Below, piece by piece: positions 11,464 to 22,853 of a stretch of 64,000 nt of DNA. Every line of letters starts with the position of its first letter. Positions within the stretch are counted from its first letter, which is position 1. The notes under the pieces are model-generated. The model had not been told where the DNA came from and searched no databases. It was given only the letters and a program-made list of their open reading frames with translations. The position numbers and the translations under genes are program-made. Source of the stretch: Scolanthus callimorphus (taxonomy: Eukaryota; Cnidaria; Anthozoa; Actiniaria; Edwardsiidae); assembly GCA_033964015.1 (NCBI GenBank), contig CM066923.1, positions 10,363,887-10,427,886 of the forward strand. Direction: 5' to 3'.

Positions 11464-12770
11464 CGGTTCAATTGAAAGTAAAATGCTGCAAGCGCGATTT
11501 TACAATCTACATGCCTTGGTATACACTTATTCATGACTGTAAGCGGCTGCTTCTTGTTGGGGTAGAGATGCTATATTCTCGTTGATTGACTGTTGCCTAT
11601 TGTTTTACTGCATTTTGGGCCTTTCAAGTAGAAGAAACCATTGCCACAAAGGTGAGACACTTTTGCTTTGGCAAACAGCTTAACCGAGGAATTTGGGAAT
11701 TACAATAAACATTTGTATAACGACTGTAGAGCTGTTAGCAAAAATTGCATTTCACTGCAGGTCTTCAGCTTTTTCGAACACCAGACAATCGGATAATCTG
11801 ATGCACTTTGGCACGCGACTGCAACTGCATATAAACAAACACTGAATAAAACCCAACTTAATCGTGAAAATAGCGCTTCTCTTGCAAAGCACAACACAGA
11901 TAGCTAAAATAAACGTATAGCTCATCGTTGTGAGCATTTATTTGGTCTCAGATGTACCTTAAAAGGCAGTGAAATGCAGTAAAACCCGGCATTACAAAAG
12001 CGGATGTTTCGCCGGACGATATCAGAAGATCTCATGGGTGAGTGCTATTTCCTGTCTACATCCCCCATCGCAAAATGTGTCGTCGTGATTGTGAGGCTCA
12101 ACAGCCGTACGTCCAGCCCGTTGAAGCGACCTCGAATAAAATCGTGTTATGCAAAATCGCGCCCGGCTGCAAACCTCGTCCTTTCGTAGCGAATCATTCT
12201 TCGTAGCGAATATGTTGCTGCTCCTAACGTCGCAGCAATAATCAGTGAGATTAAGGCCAGCTTTAGACGTCGAAGCGTCGAACCTAATTCTGGTCGCTCT
12301 AATTGTCAATTCCCCATTGTCTAGTTAGTTAAAGCTATTGTCTCGAGCTCACTTGCACTCCTCGCACAAGCCTGGTGGTTTTTTGAGGCCCTCTCGCCTC
12401 TATATTCTTCTGTGTGTACTGTCCGACTGTATTTAATCCTGATGGCAATAAACTTGGCTTGACTTGACTTGATCTGCCGTGCCAACCAACGTTGCGCATG
12501 GCCAACGCTGTGAAAACTGCATGGATCTCGGGCGAACATATCAGATAATCGCCAAAGTAGTTCGATGTTATTACCATTATTTTGATGATAGGATGCAAAC
12601 TAGGTATTTCTGCCCTCAAAACAAAACGCCCACAAAAACGGAACTGTTATAAAACAATTTGAGACATTGAAGAAACAAAGTTTTGAATCACTTTGTTCAG
12701 GTAACACATTCAAAGGTCAAGGAACTAAGACAGGATGAGAAACATGAAGGAACAAGTCAGGGTATTATAT
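11464..12770. mobile_element. 1.3-kb insertion with ACTAG duplication, class unknown
   Basis: The intact unit 1 reads AAAACTAGTTGTAG. In unit 2 this is split after ACTAG, and ACTAG recurs before TTGTAG at the far end, giving a 5-bp target duplication. No terminal inverted repeat is evident (the start is CGGTTCAATTG, the end TATTATATAAT). Short frames inside do not resemble known proteins. Tandem CTTGACTTGACTTG and the AT-rich right end could suit a retroposed sequence, but this is unresolved. Confidence 0.7.
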
Positions 12771-13598
12771 AATACTAGTTGTAGCTTTCGCTAAAAGTGC
12801 CAACGAGCAATAGAACAGTGAGTCATGTTTTGCCCTTTTGAATAATATCAGTTCCTCTGACTCACTGCTGCGCCCTGATTTCATTTGGCCGACTATAGGT
12901 CACTTTAGAGACAAATATCTACCTCTAGATTTTACACATGTAAAGGATGTATTTCCATGAGCATATGAACAAGCTAAATCACTGTCATAGCAATGATTGT
13001 GTAATAATAACAGCGCGAGAAATATACACAAACATAGCATCGCGGCGTTGGCTACACGGGCGCACTTCAGAAGTGGACAGGGGTCAAATAGTAGATTTCT
13101 CTTCTGATACTGATAGTGCTATAAGCATTTGGTTACCACTTGAAATCCTGGCACGTTGATTGGCTAGTGGTTACACCACTCTGAACTCGAGAATTTTTCT
13201 CCTCGCACGGCTCTATAATGCTGCCGCCTCGCAGCCTTGCCTCTTGGCTCGGCTGCTCGTTGGCAATAAAGGAGATTTTCAAGTAGGAAATGGACTTTTC
13301 CGATTATTTTGACACATATAAAAATTAATCGGTCATACGTTTTTCTACGGTACACCATACACAGTTGCTATTATAGCATATCAATTTCTCGTCGCGTCGA
13401 GACAGGCACACACACCCAAGATACTATGCAATCTCATAATAAACTCTCTGGGGATTGTAATAAATGAGGTATTTAATGCCAACTACCTCTTGTCATTCAC
13501 TCAAGGTTGGTGACCCACCCTGGGTTGACGTTATCTCCTCCCTCTATTTTAACAGACCTTGTTGTCCCGGCCAGACTGATTTCATTCATAACAATGCA

Positions 13599-13820
13599 TG
13601 GGGGGGGGGGGGGGGGGGGGGGGGCTGCGCGCTCGCCACCTACAACAACAAATAATTTACTAGCTTTGGGCGCATAAAAAGCGGATGCTGTGGTGTAGCA
13701 TTTACAAACTAAAACATCGTACTGGGCTATGATTATTTTGGAAAATTTATATGATGTTTTTTCAATGACTCCATTTCTTCAGCGTGATTTTCGTCTCCCA
13801 GGGGGGGGGGGGGGGGGGGG
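13599..13820 (+). repeat. Two long G homopolymers
   Basis: A run of about 24 G lies at 13599-13624 and another of about 20 G at 13801-13820. Neither has a recognisable element around it. Comparable G or C tracts occur at 5393-5411, 15001-15055, 16300-16310, 17428-17442, 31122-31141 and 31449-31467. Such tracts are prone to assembly length error. Confidence 0.85.
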
Positions 13821-14386
13821 TTATTACATTATGCTAAGGTGACGCCATTTCACGTCGTCACGTAACAAACCAAAGCGCTGTCACACTATTAAAACCAACA
13901 TACCGTAACCAGACATGAATTTCAATGCACAAAAATAGACAGTGCGCAAATTTCCAGTTCTATGTACTGCTGTCTCTGATAATGTTTGCATTTCATGTTG
14001 TTCCATTGGAATTTTCAATTTTCGACAGTTGCCTGTCTGATAAAGGGTACTTTGAGGAAGGTAGACTAAACAGAGGGCGCTTGCGAAAAAAACAATAGGG
14101 AAGATCATGTTTCAGCAGATTTAAAAACACAGGTCAGACTTGGGATGCACATAATAATCTTGCGTTTCGATACCGGCTAAGCTTCTCTCTTCCAGAGTGT
14201 CACTACAACGCTCCTTATTCTGTCTGTAGTAATAGCATCCACACAAGCAAAGATAATTCGACCTTAAATTGTCGTCTCAAAACTGACGAAGGTTTCTACG
14301 CAATAGGTGAATAGTCAGTCGCTTGTGCTGGGGGATTTTAATGTAATCGCAACCATTTTGATGTGAACGGTAACTAACGCAGAGAA

Positions 14387-14477
14387 ATGAGGCAGAAGAT
14401 ACAGCTAACCCTCGTAAGCTGTGTTACAGTAGCTGTATTGGAAGGACTCAACACGACGCAGCCCACTGACCGTCTCG
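14387..14477 (+). CDS. Candidate signal-peptide first exon
   Basis: The ATG at 14387 (purine at -3) opens a frame beginning MRQKIQLTLVSCVTVAVLEG. It has a basic N-terminus and a hydrophobic core, followed by LNTTQPTDRL, which contains an N-glycosylation sequon. A GTACGT donor follows after one base of the next codon, so the exon ends in phase 1. That is the same phase as every internal junction of the cysteine-rich-domain gene downstream. No second exon with matching phase was found before the transmembrane exon at 18847, which is entered in phase 2, so the link is unproven. It could instead belong to a separate secreted protein or be fortuitous. Confidence 0.4.
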
Positions 14478-14977
14478 GTACGTTGTAAAAAAGCCTTAAA
14501 GGCGTTTTTATTGTGCTATCTCAGTGGTTATACACCTATGTCAAAGGTTGCTTTAGGAATTGTGTTTGGTCGTCGGACGCTTCTGTTTGGTGGTCACTCA
14601 ACAATGACTCAAGCAGAGAATCTCATTTGTAAATTCCTTGCTTCACGAGGGGGACGTAAATGGTGCCTCAAAACCGCGACTGTCCATATCCCAAAGCAAC
14701 GTCTATTGAATTAAGCGTATTTTAACAATTCAACATCGAAGCAGAAACACGTTATAACTCATGCGTTATAATTCCCCTCACCTGTTTAAAATTTGAATAT
14801 CATCGTTTTTTCGGGGGTGGAAGATGAATTATTTGCAAGCTATACTTCATTATTCCTGCTCATTTTTCCCAATAATTCATAATTCATTTTGTCATTTCAT
14901 CCATATTCATATAATTCATTCTTTTGTCATTCTTCGTAATTCATAACTCCTTTAAAATTGAATCCAATAATGCATAA

Positions 14978-16447
14978 GGGACCGCTCATTTTTTATCAGG
15001 GAGGGGGGGGGCACCCAAAAAAATACGGCCTCAAAGGGGGGGGGGGGGGGGGGGGCACCCAAAAAAATACGCCCCTAAAGGGGGGGTCACCAAAAAAAAA
15101 TACAAGCACATAACAGGGAGGGAACGAAAAGTTTGCATTTTTTATAGCATGCTGTAGGCAAGAAAATACTCACAGTACAACTACAACTCAGTGTCTATTC
15201 AAGGCTTGGTATAAGGAACGTGTGAGGGCTCCTATTTTTGTGGGGAGGGTCCTAATTTTTTTCGCGTGCCTATAGGGATGGTACAAATTTTTCTTGTTCT
15301 GGAAAGGGTCGTACTTTTTTCAGCAAGATTTGGACAATGAAGAGAGTGAAACAGCTACAGATAGTAGTTATTCCAGCAACTTCTCTATCATATGCATTTT
15401 TCTACTTAACTTCACCAGAAACATATAGCTTAGTTGAAACATGTAACGGCGAACCATGCTGTGGATTATTCGTGGCAAGTTTATGACCATATTCATTAAA
15501 TGAACTCTCGCCTGCTTACCCAATCAGGTTTTCATTTCATAATATTTCATTTTTTGCTCAAATATAGTAGTGCAACAGTGGTAAGTGATAATAAGTGATA
15601 ACGTCCTGCAACAACATTTTTTTCAAAATCTGTTCAATTTTTTACTCTGCGAATATTTCGCAGCTTGGTACTAAAGCTGACTTCACTCAATACTTAATAA
15701 AAATTTTGGCGCGCTTCGCGCGCATGAAGAATAACATCTAATATGCGTTTTGCGTTTTTTGACGAGAAAAATAAGCCCTCCCTACAATGATAGTCCTGCC
15801 ATGCAATCTCTATTTTCGAAAGAAGAAATTCGTCATTTGGGCCGCGCTTCACGCACATGGATAATAATAAGTTCGTCATTTGCGGCGCATAGTTGCGCGC
15901 ATGAAAAATATAACCTAAAGGCTCAGGAGCCCTTCACTAGGAGCTTTCATCATAGTTAGCGTATTTAATTCCTGGGCTCCTGACAGGCTTTGTTTACTAT
16001 ACACAAAACACGGAATGTTCATCTACCCTTTTTCTGAGGTTTGATGAAATGCGCTTATCAAAAGTTGGGCGCGCTTCGCGCGCAACGAAAGAAATATGTC
16101 CACCCACTCTTTCTGTAAAATGTCTTCTACTAGGTCAAAAGGAGACTGGAGGGGGTTTCACGAAAACCTTTAATAGTTCTGAGGGGGGATCGGTTCCTTA
16201 GCTTTGACAGAAGAAAAACGTTTTATCTGCTATTAAGGAGAATGAGACTGCATCACTCGGACAAGAGTCTATCTGGCAGGGCAAGCATTATAAGATGGGG
16301 GGGGGGGGGCATCAGAAAAAATACATTGGATTTGGGGGGGCCACCTTAAAAAATACGGACATGAAAGGGGGGCCACCCAAAAAATACAGGGTCCCCTCTC
16401 ATTTCCATCAGCCCCCCCCCCCTCCCTGCTAAAAAATGAACGGTCCC
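14978..16447. mobile_element. 1.47-kb Harbinger-like element with TAA duplication and G-rich ends
   Basis: TAA flanks both sides (14975-14977 and 16448-16450). The left end is GGGACCGCTCATTTTTTATC and the right end the inverse of GGGACCGTTCATTTTTTAGC. Both are followed inward by AGGGAGG, a G tract and AAAATACG-type words. A 3-bp TWA duplication with GGG-starting ends is the PIF/Harbinger pattern. No transposase frame survives inside. The interior has GCGCGCTTCGCGCGC-like palindromes at about 15712, 15845, 15888 and 16070, which may be a second repeat layer. Confidence 0.75.
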
Positions 16448-17092
16448 TAACACCCAACCATTTTTCTCCATTTTTTGTAGACATAAAACAACAGGCTAAA
16501 TTTTCATTATATAAAAGTTTTCAATGTTTGATTATTTGTTTACTAGCAGCACTTTGTCAGTGTTTGGTTACAGGAACATGTTTACATCAAATAAATCCGC
16601 ATGAGGTAGAGTCTGCATGGGTTATGTCCAGTCAAAACAAAACCTCAGACGTCACTGAAATACAACAACATGCGAGCACACGCCAAATCTTTAGTTCGTA
16701 TTTCCGAATTTTGTATGAGAGAGATTTGTATGACTGGGGGTATGACGCATATCCCAGGCATACAAACTTCTGTAAATTTTCAAATTTTCAACGTTCGGTT
16801 ACTCGGAAGCTATTGGATATAATGCAGCGAAATGTTGTAGCTTTACTAAAGTGATGATATGTGTTCTAGTGTTCATTTTAAAGAAAAATCGATATGAATT
16901 TTCGGCGGCCATTTTGGAAAAAGGTCTATTCCAGCGAAAGCGATACCTCTGACAGCACTTATGCCATTGACCCGTTCACATGTGGAAACATGACAAAATC
17001 TTGGGGTATTTATATTTTTCGCCGCAAAAATACGTTTAGCAGAGTGGTTGGTGTACGCAAGACGAAAACACGGACACAAAGAAAAATATTAA

Positions 17093-17214
17093 AGGCCCAT
17101 CACCAACCGGGAGCCTTTGCGGACTCTTAGCCAATCAGAGCGCCCGAAAAACAATGGATCAATTTGAAAACAAAAGAAAACGTGGCGCAAAGGCTCCCGG
17201 TTGGTGATGGGCCT
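17093..17214. mobile_element. 122-bp MITE with TTAA duplication
   Basis: TTAA lies on both sides (17089-17092 and 17215-17218). The ends are perfect inverted copies of AGGCCCATCACCAACCGGGA, continuing through GCCTTTGCG. The core contains CCAATCAGAGCGCCC. TTAA targeting is typical of piggyBac-like elements. No coding capacity is present. Confidence 0.8.
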
Positions 17215-18019
17215 TTAATCGGGATCACGCTTGCAACTACAGTTTGGAAACCTGTCATAGGATTCGAATCCTCAAATATCATCGTAAAAATGCCGCTTTT
17301 TCAAAGTGTTATCCAGGCAGTGTTTATTTAACAAATATATCTCGTTTTGCGTGCGTGTGTACTGTAATAGATACACAGATGATGTCACAGGATGTCATGA
17401 AAAAAAAAGTACGCAACGAGACGCAGTCGGGGGGGGGGGGGGGGTATAAAACTGGTTTGTTTGTACTACTCTTGACTTAAAGTGCCTATGAAGTCGGCAC
17501 GATTTTACAAATTGAGCTCAAAAATGACGTTGTCACCGATATACCTTATGACTCAAGAATGAGTGTTCTTCCAAGTTTTTTGTCGGAGTTAGTGAGAGTC
17601 TCTTTTCTGTCAATTGCTCATCATGGGGCAAGGTGAATAGACGCCCAAACACATTAAAATCAAAACAAGTCCTTATATGATGTAAAACAATTCTTTGTAT
17701 GATATAAAACAAGTCCTTGTATATGGACTAAAGGGAAGCCGCCTTTGCAGTCCGGGAGGTGAATCGAGTGCCGAGGTCACACTTATCTCTTGCTCTTTGT
17801 TCTGTACACCAACATGGCCGCCGCGCTTTTGTGAGAGTGCAACCCAAGAATACGGACCGACGTTAAGGTTCCTGTACTGAGATTTGATTTCAGTAAATTT
17901 GATAAAAACAAGGCGCGCAATTATTTTAAGAACAACATGACGGAAAAAAAGGAAAGACAAGTTGGCGAAGGCAATAAACTATTTACAAGAATCTTTAAAA
18001 TATGCGCCATTCATATAAT

Positions 18020-18209
18020 TAAGCAATAAAAGTACTTTCCGCGTGCTCTCTGCTTTCTTACAAACACGAGGGGGATGTTGGGAGAACTGATCAAAACTTG
18101 AAAGACACGAGCCGAAGGCAAGTGTCTTTCAAGTTTTATCAGTTCGACCAACATTCCCCGAGTGTTGTAAGAAACCAGAGAGCACGCAGAAAGTATTTTT
18201 ATTGCTTTT
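18020..18209. repeat. 190-bp foldback element
   Basis: The arms AAGCAATAAAAGTACTTTCC and its near inverse (AAAGTATTTTTATTGCTT) enclose GCGTGCTCTCTG, TTACAA and TTGAAAGACAC and their inverses, with a short loop around 18108. It is non-coding. Confidence 0.75.
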
Positions 18210-18339
18210 AGAAAATAACATACACACGCGCGACAGCGTTGCGTGACAATCGTGCTTCTCAGGTCTCTTACAAACACGCTTTTTAACCAATCAGAATGCG
18301 CACATTCGCAATACAACATAGGTGTTATTTTCTAAAAAA

Positions 18340-18610
18340 AGTTATCAAACTCATGCACAATTCATCATAAGGGTCAAGTAGGTTTGAATACGCGATCTTA
18401 ATTTGCATAGACTTTTTTAGATTTTATTCCTTCTTTTCTAGACATTAAATGAATTATTTGAGAAGCCATATCAAACACTCGATAGAGTTTTTCATCAGGA
18501 TTTCCAAACATCTCAAAGTCGGTTAAAAAAACTTGGCTTTGCCTCGCTTTATTCTCAGTGTTTGGAAATCCTGATGAAACAAGCTGTCTCGTGTTTGATA
18601 TATTAGATTA
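18340..18610 (+). repeat. Dispersed repeat family R1, copy 3 (inverted)
   Basis: The reverse complement matches the copies at 6227-6507 and 8430-8690: CTCAAATAATTCATTTAATG, TATCAAACACTCGATAGAG and TTTCATCAGGATTTCC. Its centre has an inverted pair (GGATTTCC near 18500, GGAAATCCTGATGA near 18560), so the family can itself fold back. Confidence 0.65.
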
Positions 18611-18846
18611 GGAAAGAGAGAGCCATGAGACAATAAAATAGTCTTTGGACCAAAGGTAGTAAAAAAAAAAGATTTGCGGAGGTCATCTATGACATCATTT
18701 GAGTTAATTATGAGAACCTAAGCTAAGGATTGAAAAAACTCGGGTTTGTCTCGTTTTTTTCAGCTCCGCTTCTATGTGTTTTTAAATCCTGAAAAACATT
18801 CTGTCGCGTGTTGATATATCACTAAAATATCTTTTTCCTACGACAG

Positions 18847-18970
18847 CAAACAACACATCAACGGTACGAGCAAGATCAACAACCACCACCCTTTTGATTC
18901 CAACGCAGCTGTGTATGTCGGCATTGGAAGTACAGTAGGAATTGTGATCATTGTTTTGGTGGGTGTTATG
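18847..18970 (+). CDS. Transmembrane exon of an unresolved membrane protein
   Basis: A TTTTTCCTACGACAG acceptor ends at 18846 and a GTAAGT donor starts at 18971. The frame has 41 codons and reads KQHINGTSKINNHHPFDS, then a hydrophobic helix from AAVYVGIGSTVGIVIIVLVG to VM. It holds an N-glycosylation sequon (NGT) before the helix. It leaves in phase 0, matching the exon at 19784. It enters in phase 2, so at least one upstream exon is missing from the model. A frame that encodes a helix of correct length and then joins a basic tail makes chance unlikely. The partner ectodomain is unknown. Confidence 0.65.
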
Positions 18971-19783
18971 GTAAGTTAAATGTACCAAGATTACACCTGT
19001 TTCAATAAACGTTCCTCGTGAGACCATGTATCATAAACCATGCTTTATGTTTGTAATGATGAATCCTGTCTGAAATCACAGCAGTTTATGTCAAATTCTG
19101 GCTCAATGTCATCGAGTGTTAGTTTGGTTTGTCAGATTCGAATAAAAAGTAAGGCTCGACAAAAAAGTGGTTTCCTTTTTCTTTCAGTTGGTCCTATAAA
19201 TTAACTTATCGGTTTTTTTTTCTTATTTTGTTATTTGTTCAAATTTTCAGGTACACTTCTTCATGGTGCTTTCAAACGTTATTTTTGATGAGTTTTGAGC
19301 ATGGAAGCGAAACAGTTCTCAACTCATTTTGTGCTTCTGTGGGTGGGAGGTTCGCGCGCGTTATTTTTAGAAAACATAAACAAATCACATCGAAGAATCT
19401 GTCGCTTTCCAAATATGGTGCTTATTGATCGCGAGTTGTTCGTCGGTTGTCGTGCTGTTACACGTTTCAACTCACTTATATGTTTCTGTGAACATGCATT
19501 GAAAAATACAAAGTTTGCTCGAGCTTGTTTTGAGCAGATTTCAGATGATATAAATCAGACTTGCGTTAAGTCAGCGTTTTTACTGGCGTAGAGCAAAGTA
19601 TTTCGTATATCAGCCAATCAAATTGCGAACTAAAACAAAACGCACCATGTGACGTTGATCAGACGCAAAGGTAGAAAGTGTCAACAATTTCTACCGTAGA
19701 GGATGAGAATCAGGCCTCCACCTTCCTTCCTGAGACATACCTTCATAATCGACCAAAAGTTCGCTCTTCCATTTCCAACACAG

Positions 19784-19954
19784 GTTTGGGGCGTGTACCG
19801 TAAGAACAAAGCAAGACGACGCATCCACCCTAATCCCAGCAGCGAGAACAGTTATCCATACTATCTAGAACAGCGAGGCTGGCAACAGTTCAGGCAGCCA
19901 CTGGGCTCTGCTATCGCTGAAAGAACAGAAAGATCATCAGGCTCGACGCGTTGA
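19784..19954 (+). CDS. Cytoplasmic-tail terminal exon
   Basis: The acceptor CCATTTCCAACACAG ends at 19783. Read in phase 0 it gives VWGVYRKNKARRRIHPNPSS and continues for 56 residues to a TGA at 19952-19954. VWGVY completes the helix begun at 18847, and RKNKARRR supplies the positive stop-transfer cluster expected on the cytoplasmic side. The rest is hydrophilic and rich in S, Q and R, with YPYY and ending GSTR. No signalling motif is certain. It sits about 7 kb upstream of the four-CRD gene on the same strand. Confidence 0.65.
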   Translation, partial: VWGVYRKNKARRRIHPNPSSENSYPYYLEQRGWQQFRQPLGSAIAERTERSSGSTR

Positions 19955-20454
19955 TCATTGCTCATAGCTCTTTTTATAGACTTTTTCAAACGCAAAAGAA
20001 AAGGAGCACCTTAGGCTACTTGCAGCCCCTTCGAAGCGAAGCGCGCTGCGTGTAAAAAAAAACACGTTTCCCTCGACTTACGAACGCTCGCCGAAGAAAG
20101 GGCTCCAAGCAGTCTTTGAGTACCTATTCAGGGTGTTCCAATGCCTTAAACGAGACCCTGGGGAACGGATCTTTGGGCAATGGATTCCTCACTAAAAACG
20201 CAAAAGAGCAAGAGAAAAAGAGCTGCGTCTAGGCAATGTGCGCCGGGGCTTTAGACTACAATAGACCTTGGGAAACGGATTTATGGGCAATCGATTCTTC
20301 TTTGAACACTTGCAACGCGACTCTTCAAGAATTAGTTTTTGCGCCAAGCTTCAGTGATGACCAAACAATGGAGATGTTGGCACTTGCTACGACGGTCACA
20401 GAACAAAAGAATGTTAGGACTTGTTGGCTTAAACGTTTGACTGCTTTCAAAAGT

Positions 20455-20630
20455 CAGCCAACAACTGCGAACAATCCTCAACAACTGCCAACAATCTTCA
20501 ACAGCTGCCAACAATCCTCAACAGCTTCCAACAATCCTCAACAACTGTCAACAACCCTCAACAACTGTCAACAACCCTCAACAACGTCCAACAACCCTCA
20601 ACAACTGCAAGCAATCCCCAGCAACACGCC
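20455..20630 (+). repeat. CAACAATCCTCAACAACTGC minisatellite
   Basis: About nine imperfect 17-20-base units of (CC)AACAA(T/C)CCTCAACA(A/G)CT(G/T). The longest frame across it is N/P/Q/S/T-rich only because of the repeat, so no gene is called. Confidence 0.7.
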
Positions 20631-21313
20631 GCTGCAACTGCTAATATGCCATTCTCGAACCCAGAGCTCCCCGGCTCGTAACCTCGCGGGGGAGGCTCTG
20701 GTGACAGACAGTGACGCATGCGCGAGATTTAATACAGAGCCGTTGAGAGAAAGACCTTTCAGCGCATGCCCCAACGTTCAAATTCAGCCAATCAGCGAAG
20801 GCCCTCAAATGGTTGCCTCCATAGCTCTGGGTACGGGATGGTGCCAAACAAAGTTAAACATAACTGAACTACGAACGTGAACGTGAACGTGCAGTGGACC
20901 AAACGTATTTTCAAAAGATTGTTCAACATCAACATATTGAACAATGTTGAATGGGGTTGTCAAACCAGCCCAGCATAGTTCCACATGGTGCGTAAAACAA
21001 ATGCCGAATGACGTTGAGTCAATTGTAGATCTGGTTTGGCCTTCTCACCTTTGTCACACAAGCGCCATCTTTAATTTTTCAGCCGATTTATTCAGCATGG
21101 AAACGAGGCCAAGCAGGGCGCGGGTTTTGCTCATGTTGGAAAGCGAAGCTTGATGCTGGGATTGATGGTACAAAAGTTGACCAAGCTACCAAAAAGTACT
21201 CTTATTTGTTTTAGAGCCAAAATGTTGAGTGGCTCATTGCTTTTTTTTCTGCTTCGCCGGGTCATTCTGGAAACAAAATGGCGGCGCGTGACAAAAGCGA
21301 AAAAATAGAGCGG

Positions 21314-21437
21314 TTTTCATATGACTGTAGTGAAACCAATCGCAAAGTAATTACACCAATTCTGAATAAAACGTATAGGAGTCGTTACAAAGTAATGCGA
21401 ATGACTCACGATAGTCATCTAAAATCCGCTCTAACAA
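21314..21437 (+). repeat. Element family R2 (AGAGCGG...), copy 1
   Basis: It begins AGAGCGGTTTTCATATGACT, runs through CCAATCGCAAAGTAATTACA and ends near TCTAAAATCCGCTCTAA. A related inverted segment lies at about 34968-35117 (GGTGTAATCACTTTGCAATT, GTGAAATCCGCTCTAA). The end word (AGAGCGGATTT) resembles the AGAGCAGATTTCGTATGACT end of the elements at 21700 and 26164. Confidence 0.55.
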
Positions 21438-21699
21438 ATGAAATTTTAATGTAAAGAATGCTTTCAACATGAATTAGCGTAAAACTTTGAGGTCAGTTCG
21501 ATGTAGGATTGCAAAGATATTCGCGGATTCTAAATACAGCTTACACGAGGAAATTTGACGCATTTGAAATCGGTTTACCTCACATGTTTTTTGTGAACAT
21601 GATCCATTTAATCAGAAAACCTCAATTAATGCAAAGTAATTCTACTATTACGAGTTTTTCTCGCGGCGAAGCAGTGCATCATGGGAGAACCGATTTCAT

Positions 21700-21877
21700 A
21701 TAAAGCAGATTTCGTATGACTGTGTAAAGTGCCGCGATACCGTTGTACCGCGCCGCGACCGTACCGCGACTACGCGGTTTCGTTCGGCATCTACAGCAGG
21801 CCAGGTTCGGTACCGCCACCGCGACCGTACCGCGCCGTGTCACGGTACTTTTCAAAGTCATACGAAATCTGCTCTAT
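21700..21877. mobile_element. Foldback MITE with GCAGATTTCGTATGACT ends
   Basis: The left end is AAGCAGATTTCGTATGACTG and the right end AGTCATACGAAATCTGCTCT. Between them are inverted CG-rich words (GTACCGCG, GCGGTACGGT, GACCGTACCGCG) around a CTACAGCAGGCCAGG centre. A truncated copy sits at 26164-26300. It has no coding content. Confidence 0.75.
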
Positions 21878-21959
21878 ACTTTGAAAGACAATAAGAAAAG
21901 GATAACGTAATAAGAAAAGAAACAGGGTGACGTGCCCTTTTCAACCCTGCTCTGTCCTG

Positions 21960-22194
21960 TAATATATAGATTTAGCCACTGGCTAAACGCGGAGCTCCCG
22001 GTTACATATTTTTCTGTGTTGGGGTCTTGGTTTAGCTGTGTGGGGGCGCGCAGACACGGACGCGCCAGCGATACCCAAATGGGAATACCGCTGAACCATG
22101 AAAAATGAAGTCGATCGTTATACCCGAATTCTACTTTGAGCTATTGTATTCTTCCTGCGATACCTATGGTGCTCCGCTCTAAGGAGCTCCGCTA
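21960..22194 (+). repeat. Dispersed ~232-bp repeat, copy 2
   Basis: It matches 1105-1336 almost base for base. The visible differences include GATTTAGCC for GATTAGCC, GGTTTAGCTG for GGTTTACTG and AAAAATGAAG for AAACATGAAG. High identity over the full length suggests recent dispersal. Confidence 0.8.
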
Positions 22195-22853
22195 TAATTT
22201 GCTTGCTAATATGAGATTTGTAAGAAATTGCTGTCAATGGCATGTACATAATATATGATACTGATAGAACTCACTGAGGTCTTCTTCCTCGTCGTGAGGG
22301 AACTCAAAAAGCCCGAATACAGCTACTTAATAAAGCTTGACGGCTTTTTTAGTCCAAGGCTACGCACCTAGGCCGAAAGGCAGCATGGATAGAAACAAAA
22401 GATCCTATTTTGATGATATCTTGACTACTGAGTGCTTCTCAACCGTGCTTTCATCTTTCTGAAGCTGTTTTTACCAGTAACTAGATCTTCATGGGGTATT
22501 TCCAACGCCAGCATTTCGCTTTGATGGCTTGGAGGTCAAATTTGATCAATGGGAAGTCCAACTAACGGCCCGTTTACACTTGCAATTTTTGCTGCAATTT
22601 TTGTTGGCGATTTTTCACGCACGTACGCACCAGCTCAAAACCACTAATGTAAACAAGGTGGAACTCGGCGCAACCGACTGCAATTTTTGTCGCATGATGT
22701 CGCGAAACTTTTTGCAACGTGATGCGATTTGAAGAAAAGAGGGCACAGAAATCGCATCGGATTTGCATCTCGTTTACACTAGAGAGTTGGAATTGCAAAC
22801 ACATTCTACTAATGTCTACAGTCAGCAAGAGTACCTCAACAGGATCCTCAATC

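Larger units (their letters stand above)
9056..13267 (+). repeat. 0.92-kb tandem duplication; second copy interrupted twice
   Basis: Unit 1 is 9056-9976. It starts at AATAAGCTGTACCTTTACC and ends in GGCTCGGCTGCTCGTGGC. Unit 2 starts at 9977 with the same sequence and ends near 13267. It is split by an insertion at 10237-11393 and another at 11464-12770. Unit 1 has a private ~50-bp stretch near 9475-9530 and extra CATACATACATA at 9795. No open frame is preserved between the units, so they are duplicated non-coding DNA. Confidence 0.85.

Noticed and set aside
16528..16854. 108-residue + strand frame with a signal-like start (MIICLLAALCQCLVTG)
   Set aside because: Immediately beside a Harbinger-like element; no promoter spacing, no family resemblance, and no phase that links it to the 14387 or 18847 exons.
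20236..20880. 214-residue + strand frame rich in N, P, Q, S and T
   Set aside because: Composition comes from a CAACAA minisatellite; flanks are random and no splice or start context supports it.
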